Positions 1 to 11,491 of a DNA stretch of 19,911 nucleotides are shown piece after piece. Source of the DNA: Gonium pectorale (taxonomy: Eukaryota > Chlorophyta > Chlorophyceae > Chlamydomonadales > Volvocaceae). The stretch's first letter is position 1. Each line of letters begins with the position of its first letter. The stretch spans positions 1,639,154 through 1,659,064 of the forward strand of contig LSYV01000018.1 in assembly GCA_001584585.1 (NCBI GenBank). The letters are read 5' to 3'. Both the position numbers and the translations under genes were made by a program. Below the pieces are notes generated by a model, which was given only the letters and a program-made list of their open reading frames with translations, was not told where the DNA came from and ran no database searches.

Positions 1-30
1 AGCATGGGCATCCTTGCCCCCCACCACAGA

Positions 31-130
31 GTTACCCTCCACGTACCCTCCACTTGCCCCCACGCCCCACACCCTACCCACCCGCCCCACACCCGCCCAC
101 ACCCCACCCCCACGCCCCACCCCCAGCCCA
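31..130. repeat. C-rich low-complexity stretch (intronic)
   Basis: A run of CCCAC/CCCCA-type words with almost no G, apparently inside the intron that follows the last visible mannanase exon. On the minus strand it is G/T-rich. No function is claimed. Confidence 0.6.
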
Positions 131-131
131 C

Positions 132-3100
132 CTGGACATCGCGGCTCGTTCATGACGTCCCACATCATGATGGCGGGGGTGTCCCTGCGGGGTGCGTGCG
201 GGGGACGTGTGGGGCGTTGCAGGGGGGCCACCTACCGGCCCCACTGGCGGGGCCGCTGCATCGGCGATGCGACGCGGGGTGCGGTCCGGTCCGGTAGCAG
301 GGCAGATAGCGGGGGCAACAGGTAGCAGGTGTGAGGGCAAGGGCGAGCGTGAGGTGCAAGAATGACGTTCGGCTTGCCGGGGCAGGGCAGACCACGGTGC
401 AGGAGGTCGAGTGCGCTGCCCCCCGCCACCCACACGGGCCATGCCATGCTGTGCCCACCATGTAGGCACGCCACCATGGTGGTCCCCTGCGTGCCGCGCA
501 CTGATACGCCCATCCACGACCCCTCTCCCGCCGCCCAGGAACAGCCCCCTCGCACACCCCAGGCTCCCGACGCGTTGAGCGGCACCAGCCTGAGCCCTTC
601 CGAGCACCCCTTGACCCTCGTACGGCCCACACCCGCACAGCCCACCGGCACACCCACCGGTACCGCCTCCCGGTGAGGGCGCTGACCCGGCCCGTGACCG
701 CCCGAATGTGCTGCCCGTACAGGGTGGCCGCCCCCGGGTGCGCGTAGAAGTCGGCCACCGTCATGCCGGCTGGGAGGACGGAGGGGGGGAGTAAGGGGGT
801 TGGGGTACACACAGTCCGAGGGCATGGCGTTGTTGACTGGAGGCAGTGTCGGGAGCGGCGGTGACGGTCTTGGGGCGGTCTTGGGGCGGTCTTGTCGTTG
901 TTGTTGACAGTAGTCAGTGCATAGTCTATTGCTCCTAAAGTCTGTCTCTCTGAAAAAGCGTGCAGCCGTGATGCAAGCGAGCAGACGTGATGCGCGTGCA
1001 GCATGCGCCTAGTCTCCCAACCCCCCGGGCCTCGCAACAGAACACGGCGCAACGCAACGCTATCGCGGCGGATCGTTACCCTCATTTAACAACCCACCTG
1101 TGGATTGGGAAAGGGACGGGCGCCCCAGGGAGAGGTGCCCGCGTGAGGGGGAGGGGAAGGCACGTGGGTTACTTATTCAGTCGAGTAAGGGCTAGGAATG
1201 GATGGTATGGTGTGCGATGGTGTGCTTGAGATAAAGGAACTGGGGAAGGAAATTGAGAGGCAAGAGAGTCTGGCGGCCGTCGTACAATTGCAACGTCAGC
1301 AACAGGAAGACAACTTTCCCCCCAAGGCGCAAGGGGATACACGTGCCGCAGGCGGGGCCCCGAAGGGCTCACGCCCACCTGCGTAGCGGCGGGTGGGCTT
1401 GCATGCTACCCTCCCGCCGCGCACAAGGGTCCCAGTGAGCGTCGGTAGGATGGGACTGGGGGCGGGGCCGCGCGGCAGAGGTCGGAGAGGGTTTGTCGTA
1501 TGTATCGGAAGATGGGGAGGCCACGCCGACGCGGTATAAGGAAGAGTTGGGGCCAGAAGAAGAGTTGGTCAAGGTGGGGTCAAGAAGTTGGATCGCATTC
1601 TTTTAGTGTACAAGCCTGCCTGAGGCGCCTGCAGTCCGGTTGGATCACGGGTCATGTGCAGGTGGGTGCGCACGGGCGGGGGGTGGGGAGGTGGCGCAGT
1701 AAAGAGGGCCGAGTGAGGCCCCATCACCTACCTCCCCTACCTCCCCCTCCCCACCCCCGCCCCACCATGGCATCCGGCGCACCACACAGCATTCGAACAC
1801 GGCCCCTGCCCCACCTGCACCGCCCGTGGCCGCATCCAGGAACCGCTCAGGGCCCACGTAGGCGGGCCACAGGTTGCCGAGACACAGGATGAGTCGTACG
1901 CCGTGCGCCTCTGCCTGCTGTACGACGTAGTCAAGGCCGACGAACTCGGTCTCGTTCCACACCAGCCCGCGGGGACGGCCGGGGTAGCCGGCGGAACCAG
2001 AGATGGGGCCGGGATCGAGGATGGGGCGTGGAGCGTCAGCTGTGCCGCCGGGGGTGCTATTGGCGGCGGAGGCGGCGCTGGCGGAGGCGGTCGTGAAGAC
2101 GGCGGCGGCGCTGAGGCCCACAGCCGACGGTGTAACCGACGGCGGCGGCGGTGGCGGCTGTACGCCCGCGTCTGGCCCGAGTGCGGGCAGGTGGCGCCTG
2201 AACGCCCAGGTGCGGATGACTCGGATGCCCAGGCTCTGTTGTTGGGGAACGGGGGGGTGGGCCGGAGAGGGGAATACTCGGTTGGTTGGAGCGGAGCACA
2301 ATGCCCATGCTGCTTGGTCTGCTATGAGGTCCTCTGAAGCGCGTCCCAAGTGCCCTAGCCCGTAGGAATCCGGTCTGCCCAGGGTGTGGGGGACAGCTCC
2401 GGGGGCAGCGAAACAGCCTGGGAGTAAGGAGGGCGCATGCGCAACCGACCGACTCGGCTTCGCTGGCCGCTGCCCTCCCGGGGCGCTGGTTGGCATTGCC
2501 CCCCAGGAAGGGAACATGGGTGTGTCGTGTGTGTGGGGCACCCCTCCCAAAATGGGTCGCCATCTGCGCCCCGCCCACCCCTCCACCTGCTTCCCAATCC
2601 CGGCCAGGCGCCCACACCAGTCCGCGCCACTCGCACGTCTATGCCCACCAATCGCCTCCTCTCCTCGCCTGCGTTCCCCGCCCCCGCCCCCGCCGCCTCC
2701 CCAATCCCGTCCCCACCCCCTTTCCTCGCTCTCACCGCAGCCGTCCGCATCATGCGCTCCACGCGCTGCCTCCCCTCCGCCCGCAGCGCCTCCTCCGTCA
2801 GCCAGTACGCGTTACATCCCACGAAGTACAGCGGCCGCCCGTCCAGGATCAGGAGGCTGCCGCTGCGGCCCACGAAGGAGCCGGCTGCCGGGGCCGGGGT
2901 GGGGGCCGGGCCGGGGCCCGAGGGGAGAGGAGTATTGACGACGAGGCGAGGAGGAGGGTTTCACGGGCAACGGCATGTGTCGGCCGGCCAAGCGCGGTGG
3001 GCGAGGTGGGGGGTGCAAGGGACGGTATGACGCGGGAATGGAGCAGGAGGACGAGCGTGTTTGCGGGGCAGAGGAGGGGCAGGGGGCAGGGGCCGCTGGG

Positions 3101-3342
3101 CTTAAAGGGCGGGAGGCCCCGTTTGGGGGGGAGGGCGCGGGCAACGTGCCGGAGCAGGGACCGGCGAGGGATGGCGCGGAGAGTAGGGGGCGGGAGGCCT
3201 GGGAGCGCGCGCGTTGCACGGCGGGCGCCGCGGAGGCGCGCAGGACCCTACCCGAAGAGGACCAGTGGTCGGCGGCGGCGCTGGTCAGTAGGGCCGCAGA
3301 CAGGACGAGCAGCAGCAGCGGCAGCAGCAGCAAGGCCGCCAT
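132..3342 (-). CDS. Secreted endo-beta-1,4-mannanase (GH5, mannan endo-1,4-beta-mannosidase), 3' end beyond window
   Basis: Family knowledge: this enzyme hydrolyses internal beta-1,4 bonds of mannans and is normally secreted. Seen: five minus-strand exons, 3342-3252, 2884-2736, 2235-1815, 769-658 and 184-132, with GT-AG borders and matching phases 1, 0, 1, 2, 1. They give 275 residues before the left edge. Exon 1 starts with ATG followed by a Leu-rich signal peptide (MAALLLLPLLLLVLSAALL) ending near TSAAADHW. Exon 2 holds the family N-terminal pattern FVGCNAYWL, exon 3 VIRTWAF and later GLDYVVQQAEAHGVRLILCL, exon 4 DFYAHPGAATLYGQHIRAVT, and exon 5 MMWDVMNEPRCP, whose Glu is the GH5 acid/base catalyst. 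The nucleophile Glu would lie beyond the edge. Exon 3 carries a Pro/Ala/Ser-rich insertion of roughly 65 residues between TWAF and GLDYVV. The start at 3342 is chosen for its signal peptide; the frame is also open further upstream. A weak TATA-like TTATACA lies about 70 bases upstream. Family call firm, exact splice sites inferred. Confidence 0.85.
866..894. repeat. Short tandem repeat, 11-bp unit GGTCTTGGGGC
   Basis: Two complete 11-bp units plus a partial third, inside the roughly 1 kb third intron of the mannanase gene (770-1814). The rest of that intron contains only short, weakly biased ORFs on both strands that I do not accept as genes. Confidence 0.7.
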
Positions 3343-6007
3343 CGACCCGCCCCCGGCCCCGCCTGCCGCGGGCAGCACCGCAAGGGGCCTTGTCGTCTTC
3401 AACGAGGTCCCTTGTATAATGGGAGAGGCGGAGGAGGAGGACGAGGGCAAGGAGTGCGAGCGCGATGCCGCCGACGGCTGGCGCCTCGTTTCGGAGGCGC
3501 CTGAAGATCCCTGGGCCCTGCTGCCGCGGGTTGAAGCAAGTCGCGGGGCCATTAGTAGCGCCAAGGGACTGTCGGAGGAATTGCCCGCTCTTGCCGGCAG
3601 CAAAGCTGGGGAGTTTTTGGCGTGAGGTGTCGGCAAAGGTATCAAACGCGTGCGTCCATCCTCGTCCACCAAGATTGTGACAAAGGACCGCTCGAGCGTC
3701 GCGCTTTATGCGGCGCCGACGCGTTCACTCGGGGAAGCTCAGGTGGTGACTCATGATCCAAGGCTCCAGGGCCGAGAACACAAACCTGGCAGCTGCAGTC
3801 TCTTACCAGACCTTTCGCATGATTCGAGGTACCGGTCAGTTGCGGCTGGCTACGCATTACGGGATCGAGGTCTCACCGCATGAGGGCTCCTTGTCGCTCC
3901 AGCCGTAGCTGGCCTTGACTGCTTGGCTTTGCGCATTAGGGGTTGGGGGGCTGCTGGGCGCCTAGCAAGGCCCTGTGTGCGCCTGGGCACTCAGCCGGTA
4001 TCACCACTTCACACGGCCGCCGAGCTGCGCGTGAGGCCGTGGGAGGCCGGTGCGAGACGTTGCGATTAAGCTCTACAGGCCCTCCGTTGGCAACAAAGCT
4101 AAAGCGTCCTCCTTATACCTGCTCTGCACCCCGCACATGGCCCAGGGAAATGCCTGGCGGTCCGAAGGCTGCAGCTCCGGGCGACTACGACCGTGACCCG
4201 CGGGTCGGTGCCGCCGCCGCGCCGCCGCCGCCAACCCCGGACCCGGAGCCGGCCCCCGTAGCGCCGCGGATGCTGATGCACCGCTCATCCGGAGCCATCC
4301 GGGGGAAGCATCTACCTTTGCAGCGGACTGCGTTCCCGCGTCCCCGGAGATGGAATCACTGGACTTCAGTTGGGCGGACGGGCGGGCGTGTGGGCAGGTT
4401 GCGTAAGTGGGCCTGCCCTAGCGTGGTGGCGTGCTTTGTGGCGTTGGGCCATTCACAAGGTAACCGGTGTTGAGCTGCAGTATACTGTTCACATGAGCGG
4501 TGTTTCAGGGCACTGTGCGAAGGGGTCTTCCCGGACGCCCGGAAGCAGGGCAGCAGGCCGCCGGGCCGTGCTCTCGGCCGGGGCATGGGCCGGGGCAGCT
4601 GCACGCCGAGTGCGACCACCGCCCCCTGTATGCATCGCGCAGCCTCGACTCCTGTACCGCCTTGGCATGGCGCGGCATCACTGACGATCGCTGTCATGCC
4701 GCTGACCGACAAACCGCGTCCAGTGGTTCGGGTTGTTTTCTCCAGATCTCCACCCGTACCCTTCCCCTGCCCTCCTTTCTCCAAACCTCCCGCTTTTCAT
4801 TGGCCGCTCCAAGTACGGACTGCCCACTAGAGTACTCGCCTGCCACCCGGCCCTTCCCCGCGCACGCCCGCACGCGCGCAGGTCTGTGCCGGCCTCCTTC
4901 GTGGCCAAGGGCAGGTCGCCCTGGCACGGCAGCGACCGGGCGCTTCCGGACGCAGACCTCATCAGCATGCGGGCGAGCCGAGGGGTGGGCGGAGGGGCGG
5001 GCGGCTGCGGAGCGCAAAGAGCCAGCGACGGAGAACTAGAATGATACGTAGGATGCTGCGGAGAGGGGCGGAGGCGGTTGAAAAAAGAGTGCGCTGCAGG
5101 AATAGTGGGAGCCATGGGCGGGTGGGCAGGTATGGCGGGGCTCAGCGGAGGCGGCGGAGGCGCTGCAGTCGCAGACATGCTACCATCCCTATGGGTAGGC
5201 AGCACCCCGGCACAGCAGCCCCTTGCTGTCAGGTTGGTCGCACCGGCAACGGTATTGGGCAGCGAGGCCGTGGGATTTGGGCGATACACACGTTGATACG
5301 CAGAGGAAGGTCTGGCGGACAGCCCCATCATTGGAGCGTGGAGTGCCAAAGGAGGGTGGTAGGAGCCGCTGGTGAGGACTAAAGGTGACTGTGGTTGGAT
5401 GGTGCCCGGGCCATCCGCCAACGGGGCTCCGTCCCGCTGACATGTGGCATGTAACGGATTGTGCTGCCAGCCTGCAACCTGGGTTTCCTTGGATGCCTCT
5501 AGACCGTTCCTTTGGGTCTTGCTCGCCAATGACTAAACTTGAAATCAGAGCTCTTGTACGCTACACGGCACCGGCATATTTGCGCTCCATTTAAGGGTCT
5601 CGTTATGGATTGGTGGGATTGGTTGTGGTCTGCGGCGGTAATGACCGTATCCCCGACCCGAGAAATCACAAGTATTTTGTATGTAGAAGTACTGCGAGTT
5701 GATCCAATCGTTCCGATTCTGCACTTTCCGGCCGGGCACCATGAACTTACGGATTCGTACCGTGCAGGACCGCACGTGGATTGGGGCACATGTCCGTGGC
5801 ACATGTCCGAATCGCCCGAGCCTTGGCGGCAGAGGCGCCATGGCCCGGCCTGGCATCTGCGGGGCTGAAACACGTTTCGTGACTGGCCTCACAAGCATTG
5901 AGGTAGTAGCGCCGCCCACTCGACTCCAATCCTGAGACAGCTGTCGCTTGTTAGGCGCCTGCTGCGGAACCGCTCAGCGTGGCCGTCACAAGGTGGTTGA
6001 CACGAAA
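3343..6007. other. Divergent intergenic region with two exon-like islands
   Basis: This 2.7 kb lies between the 5' ends of the mannanase gene (minus) and the 6008 gene (plus), so it should hold both promoters and 5' UTRs. GC content falls in 5400-5950 and no ORF there has the codon bias of the neighbouring genes. Two islands do look coding: about 4150-4330 read on plus (Pro-rich, then PRMLMHRSSGAIRG) and about 4880-5000 read on minus (Pro-rich, then ARMLMRSASGSARS). Splice partners could not be found for either. They may be orphan exons, gene fragments or chance GC-rich ORFs. Confidence 0.5.
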
Positions 6008-8187
6008 ATGGAGCCAAATTCCGCACCTTCTGCACCTTCTGCGGTCAGGAACAGCGGCGAGGACCTCTCCCGGGCCTTCAGGTATATAGCAGCGAAGCAA
6101 TTTCTGGTTTGCTTGTGTCATAATTGGGTTTTTGTGCTCCTGCGCGCTCTTGAAATTGCCCAGAAATCTCCCGCCTGGTACGCTGAGCGGATTGGACGCT
6201 CTCTGCGATCACCAATATTGGCTCTCAGTCATGAGGTGCGTCAGGAAATTCCAACTCCTAGCGGGCACGGCGGGTTCAAGGTGTGACGCAAACCCCTGGC
6301 GAATCCGCTGGAGACTGTGTGAGATATCAATCCAGAGGCGCTGGAGCAGCGCTGCCTCGCCGGTTTGGTTGTGGCCGCTGGGGCCAGTCGGGGCCCCCTC
6401 CCCGGATCCGCAATATGGGGACTCGGTCACCAGGGGCGGTGCTGTCTAAATAAGGGCCTGATGCAGGGGCACAGAACACCCACCTCCCCTTCGGTGGTCC
6501 CCATATATCACCCACCCGCCCTTCCGTGGCTCCCCCGCTGCCGCTCAGGGAGGCACAGATCGAAATCAGCAACGAGGAGATCTTCCGCTTCAGGCGAGCG
6601 GGGGCCAGTCCCTGGCGTGGGCGGGGCGGGCAGCTCCGAACGCCGGCGGTCCTCAGCGGCGTTAGGAGTACCCGGGCCAGAGGCATGGCCCGTGGGCGGC
6701 CTGCGCCTCAAGGGGCGTTGTAGTGCTATTGACCTGCTGTCGGCAGTTGTTCTGTGCTTTGCGGCTCGTTGAGCCATGCCTGCCTGGTTTCCTCAGTTAC
6801 GTATCGGTTTGGGTGGCCACAACCACTGGGCACGACCCGTTGAAACCCCGCCCCCGCGACCAGGTTTGCTGAGATCAGCAAGACGGCGTCCAACCGGCTG
6901 GCGTTCCTGGCGGGCAGCGGCGACTTCAGCGCCTTCAACCTGCGCTACCTCATACGGCAGCTTGTGGAGCAGTGCTCGGGTGCGGTTCGGCCCCTCTTGG
7001 GGGGTGCTGTCGCGCAGACGGATGGCGGGAGGGGCTTCCGCCCGGCCGATGGGATGCCAGGGGCATGGCCTTCACCATCCTGGCCCTGCAATCCGTGGCA
7101 GTGGCTAATGAGGCGACTGGTCAGCGCTGGGCGCACCGGGCCCCGTGTCCCAGCTTTCGGCATTGTGCACCTCTCCCGTGCCCCGCGTGCCCTCTTCCCC
7201 CCGCCCCCCCTGGCACCCCTGGACTGAATAAGCACCCTGCCCCCGCCCCCCGGCCCCCGCTGCATGCGCACCAGCCTTGTGTGCTGCCCAACCATCTGCC
7301 ATCGTTGGCCTTTCTGCCGCTCCTCCCGCCCGCCCTCCCCAGACATGCACAAGTACACCCGCAAGCTGGAGAAGTACGTCGTCAAGCTGCAGCAGCGCGT
7401 CGAGGCGCTGGAGGTGGGCGGGCGGCGGGGAGGGGGGCCGGGCGCCTCTTGACTGGGGGTTGATGGGCGGGTGGCGCGCTTGCATGGCCTGCGCTGCGCC
7501 GCAGCCCCCTCGACCTGAGACGTCCTCGCGTGCCACTGCTGTCGACGCTGGCAGCAGGGGGGCAGCGCGCAGGGTGCCGCCGCCCTCGCCCATCCCACCG
7601 CCTGCATCCTGACCTTGGCCGTTGGGCGCACCCGCACCCCAACCCCAACCCCCGCGCAGTCGGACCCTCCCGCTGCATCGCAGCAGCTGCAGCAGCACCA
7701 GCAACACCAGCACCGCAGCGAGCAACAGCGGCAGCGTGAAGAGCAGTACGAGGGGGACGAGGGCGGTGCCGGAGCCGCTGCCGGAGCCGCCGCCGGTGTG
7801 GGGTCTGGCGGCGCCGGCAGCGGGAGCGGTGGAAGTGGAAGCGCCGGCACCGGGGCCGTGGCCGCCGGGGCTTCGAGTGCCCCGCCTGGCGCCGGCAGCA
7901 CTCGCGCCCAGCGGGGCCCGGGCCCCGTCCCGCCGCTGGCGCCCCACTCACTCCACGCGCTGCTGCCACCGCCGCAGCCGCTCGGCGCCCTGGCTGGGCT
8001 CTCGGACGGACAGCCGCCTGCGTCGCAGCAGCATCAGGCGGCGCAGCAGCAACAGCAGTCCTACGCTCTGCCGCCGCACAAGCGCGCCCGGCCTCAGGAG
8101 GGCGCGGGTGGCGATGCGGCTGGCGGAGGCGCGGGCGTCCAGGGGGCTCGCTCGCGCCCTAGCGCGGGACTGGACACCACCGGCTAA
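6008..8187 (+). CDS. Unrecognised protein with coiled coil, Gln-rich and Ala/Gly-rich tail and NLS-like motif
   Basis: I do not recognise the family. Six exons join in phase: 6008-6081, 6549-6593, 6864-6979, 7018-7119, 7343-7413 and 7660-8187, 936 bases coding for 311 residues plus TAA. Residues 1-25 are polar (start MEPNSAPSAPSAVRNSGEDL). Residues 26-78 are probably helical and include EEIFRFRFAEISKTASNRLA and FNLRYLIRQLVEQC. Residues 95-112 are MAFTILALQSVAVANEAT. Residues 114-136 form a short coiled coil (KLEKYVVKLQQRVEALE). From 137 on the chain is low complexity: Gln/His-rich, then Gly/Ala/Ser-rich, then Pro- and Gln-rich, with PPHKRARPQEG near residue 285 as a likely nuclear localisation signal. 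Intron 2 needs a GC donor (AG|GCGAGC), and intron 3 is only 38 bases; both are supported only by phase and sequence continuity. A nuclear or regulatory role is inference from composition. No TGTAA signal was found within 2 kb downstream. Confidence 0.7.
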
Positions 8188-11100
8188 CTCCGAAGACGTT
8201 GCCTTGTCCCGGCGGGGCGGTACTGTGGCTGAGCAGCGCCATGGCGGTGCCGCGCATCGCGAGGATCACGAAAGAGAGCTGTCCTTTTCGTACGTCCCTT
8301 TTTCCCAGTACTGGTTTCGCAAGGAGATTCCCGCTATCTTGGCCTCTCTGTTTCACGTGGCATAAATTGAGCCCCCGGGTGTAGTATCGTGTCGTCTTTC
8401 AAAACGGCGATTCGCCGCAAGACGGGGCGGGCTGAGTTGGTTTGCTTGGGAGGTGAATCGGGGTGAAGCTGCGTCCTATGAGGGCCGCGGCTCTTCTGAG
8501 CAACTGCAGCCACCCATCTGTGGCTGCGGCCCCTGCCAAGAGCGCTGTTTTGAGGGGGACATGGCCGCAGCGGCCATGTTGGCGCACGGCTACGGTGGGG
8601 CCTTGCGCTGCCCCTGGCTGTGCGGCGTTGCGGCTCGCCGACCCTGCTGTGCCGTTTGACGTGACCCTGTGGCCGAACAGGATTCCCCGGTGGCCCTGTG
8701 TTGGGCCGCCCTGGGCCCCGATGCCGCTGTGTGGGGGCGGCCCACGTGAGGCCTCCACTGACGGCTGCGGCCCAACCCTGCTGCTGTGTACGATGTACGA
8801 TGACGCCGATGGTGTGAGCATGCGGCCCCGTGTTGTACGAACAACCGAATGACGGGGACTCGCCAACGTGCGACCGGCCCCTCGCAGTGGCATGGATACG
8901 CCCATACGACGGCGGGGTTTGGCTTGACTTACGTAACTCGACTTACCATGACTTGAGGTTACCAAAGGCGTGGAGGGAGACTGAAGCGTGTATGGGACTC
9001 TGGTATGTGTACGTTGCCGCAGTCATGTCCACGGGGGGAGGCGGGTGGGCAGCAAGGTTGGCAGGGGCAGGGGGAACCGTCGCTAGGCCCAGCCCGGTGG
9101 ACGGGCAGGGGGGCGCACCAGGAGCTGCTTTCCACTGCCTTTGGCCAGCGCATCGGTGCGGCGCCTGGCGGTGGCATGGTCGGGGGCTGACGGGGGAGCT
9201 ACCAGCTGCCGCCCAAGCGGTGTGGCCACAGCGGCGAATGGACGCCGAGAGGGACGATGCCTTGCGGCGTTGGTTTGGTGGCTTGGGAACGGCGGGCCTG
9301 GCTCGGGCGGGGGAGGGGAGAGTAGAAACACGAGCTTTAGGCGAAACTAATGTGCTGCAAAGCTTGGGCGATAGTAGCAGTACCATTTGGTTTCATTCAT
9401 GCTGCTCATGGCGTGGCTCTTCTTAATAATACAAATAATGGACGCGGGAAATGTATGTGGGTGTTTGGATCTGGCACGCTGGCAACGCTTTGGCGCAGCA
9501 CTGGCAAGCAGCATGTTGGCATGGCGTTGGCTGGACGCCGGGTGGCGGGAAATGCAGGGACCAGCGGCAGGCCACTTCATGGTCTGTCTTGTGGCGACGC
9601 GAGGAGTGGAGGAGTTAAGCCCTCACGGCGCTGGGCGTGAGGCGTTGGGCGCGATGGTGTGGTGGTGGGGCGCCGCAAGTAGGTTGGGCTGCGGCCTGTG
9701 TGCCGTGATGGCCTGTTCGGCTGCTTGGTTGGGCGAGCGGGGGGCGGCCACAGAGAGCGCGTGTGCTGGCACTGCATGTCGAGACCTGCTACTGCGCATG
9801 TGCACCAGCCTGGTGCACCAGGTGTTGCTTTCTTTGCATATTGGTTGTAGTACGGTGGTGCATCTAGTCTAAGGGGTCTTTCCGCGTTTTCTGCGTTTTC
9901 TGTCGCCCCCATCACAGGACTTGGCCGTCTGCTCGTCTGTCCCCGCGCTAAGGTGTGCAGTGGTGGGTGTGAGAGAGCGGGTACGGCTCCCAGAATGGCA
10001 TGTCCGTTTTGGGGCAGCGACGTTTTGTTGCATGCGCATACCGCCCCCCCCCTCCCCGCAAGGCTGCGGGGCGTGAAATGGTCGGTAGCGGCTCCGAAGC
10101 GGCCGTCGCGTCTTGCAGCGTACCGGGAGAGGCCCCTGCGGCTGCGGAAGGGTTCGCGATCTCCGGGTCACACCGGGCTCCGCCATCGCCCGCTTCCAAA
10201 CTATTTTGACCCAAACCCGTATGTGGAACAAGAGAGTGCAGGCACACGTGAAGAGGAGTGCGCTGCCCTGTGTCGCGTGCCGCCCTCCCTGTTATCTCAG
10301 AGAATAAGGGGAATACGGCGGCGGTACTTCGCCTTTCATGAGCTGTATTTCTGTTTGGATTGGACGAGTTGGGATGGCCGGCGGTTGGGCAATGAGCAGA
10401 GTCTTTGATTGTGCGTGGTCTTTTATTGTCCGTGGGGATTCAGGGGGGGCGTCAATGTGCCCTGAGGCTGGGTGTAGGCCTGGTGCGTCTCCTCCGTCGT
10501 TTGCTGTAGGAACGGTAACAGAGGCGTTGCCCGCGTGAGCCGGGGCTGCCTGGGTGTGGGTTTGCGAGCCCTAGGGTCCCTGAGCGTGGCGTTCGCCCGG
10601 GCCAGCGCGCCCTGTGGCGGTAGGCCACGACGGCGGGCGGGCTGTGGGCAGGGTCGGACGCTTGCGCAGCGGTGCAGGGCGTCCCCTCGTGGGCCTAAAT
10701 TTTGGGGGACAATGCTTGGAAAAGACACGCACACACACCTGTGGCCTCGCGTCGCAGCCACAACCAAGCCACCACAGACCACTCGCCTGCGCCACAATGG
10801 CAACATCTTCCATGTGGCCTCCCCCACCTCAGCAGTTTGGGTCCATACAAGCGCACACCCACCACTGCGCGCATCCTGTGTGCGCGAAGCTCAGCTCGCC
10901 CCAGAGCCATTGGCGGCCCGCCGACCAAGGCCGGTAGCTGTGATGACACACGTTCGCGCACGCCCGCAGCGTAAGGCCCGTGTGGGCGGCCCGGGCAGCA
11001 AGCACTCCGCTGCGGGTCCTTCCCCTCCCCCTTCCCCAGCGCCATGCAACCAACGAGCCCCCCTGGCCGCTGCAGTACAATACTCAACAACAGTTCCCTC

Positions 11101-11333
11101 TTTCTCTGCAGAAATCTCTTTTCTCATCCAGTGCTGGCCTCCGCCCTCGAGTCCCCTCTGTCCCCTCTGCTCGCCCGCCCACCACCCTGCCCCCGCAATA
11201 CCCCCGGCTAGCGCAGGGCGGCCAAGAGGCCACGCTCACCCTGGTCCCCCGCTCGCGCCCGGCACAGGCCGTGCGCGATTACCATAGCACGGAGCATTGC
11301 ATTCTGAAACTTACGCTTCAAGTTCCCTTGCGG
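8188..11333. other. Gene-poor stretch: 3' UTR of the 6008 gene plus intergenic sequence
   Basis: No exon series with consistent phase and G/C-ending codons was found on either strand. The first several hundred bases are probably 3' UTR of the plus-strand gene. The longest ATG-started ORF examined (9399-9872, plus) has weak codon bias and Trp/Cys-rich composition. A 46-codon ORF at 10797-10937 (plus, MATSSMWPPPPQQFG) is too short to judge. Confidence 0.5.
8559..8579. repeat. Perfect 21-bp inverted repeat
   Basis: ACATGGCCGC, one central A, then GCGGCCATGT: ten paired bases on each side. It lies about 370 bases after the stop of the 6008 gene and could form a small hairpin in its transcript. 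Short GC-rich palindromes can arise by chance in this composition. Confidence 0.8.
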
Positions 11334-11338
11334 TTACA
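11334..11338 (-). terminator. Candidate TGTAA polyadenylation signal for the 14728-11693 gene
   Basis: TTACA on plus reads TGTAA on minus, the polyadenylation signal of chlamydomonad algae. It is about 355 bases past the stop codon, a normal 3' UTR length there, and would place the 11492-11591 palindrome inside the transcript. A five-base match alone is weak. Confidence 0.45.
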
Positions 11339-11491
11339 CCTTTAACAGTGCGTACTCCCCTGTCGGCCTTCAGCAGTGCGTTCGCACTGCGGTCAGCAGG
11401 CGAGGCATCGCACGGGGCCCTCCTCGGGCGGCGTGGCCGCCCATGCGCTGCGTCCCCCACCCCCGAACCCCGCTCAAGCCCCCCCCCTGCG

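Noticed and set aside
2490..3625. Long plus-strand frames over the mannanase 5' exons
   Set aside because: They are antisense to the signal-peptide and CNAYWL exons, Arg/Gly/Pro-rich and without recognisable domains.
4678..5529. Open frame of 283 codons on minus
   Set aside because: It does not begin with ATG at its long end, most of it is Pro/Ser low-complexity sequence in a GC-rich area, and only the 4880-5000 part has gene-like codon bias. I kept that part as an exon-like island, not a gene.
5605..5868. Plus-strand frame starting MDWWDWLWSAAVMTV
   Set aside because: Third positions are not G/C-biased, unlike every accepted exon here. It lies in the lower-GC part of the intergenic region.
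6945..7969. Several long antisense frames on minus (195-318 codons)
   Set aside because: They are shadows of the plus-strand Gln-, Ala- and Gly-rich exon. The plus exons have matching splice phases, start and stop.
9399..9872. Plus-strand frame starting MLLMAWLFLIIQIMDAG
   Set aside because: The hydrophobic start is suggestive, but codons such as TTA, ATA and GGA are common, composition is Trp/Cys-rich, and no splice context or neighbour supports it.
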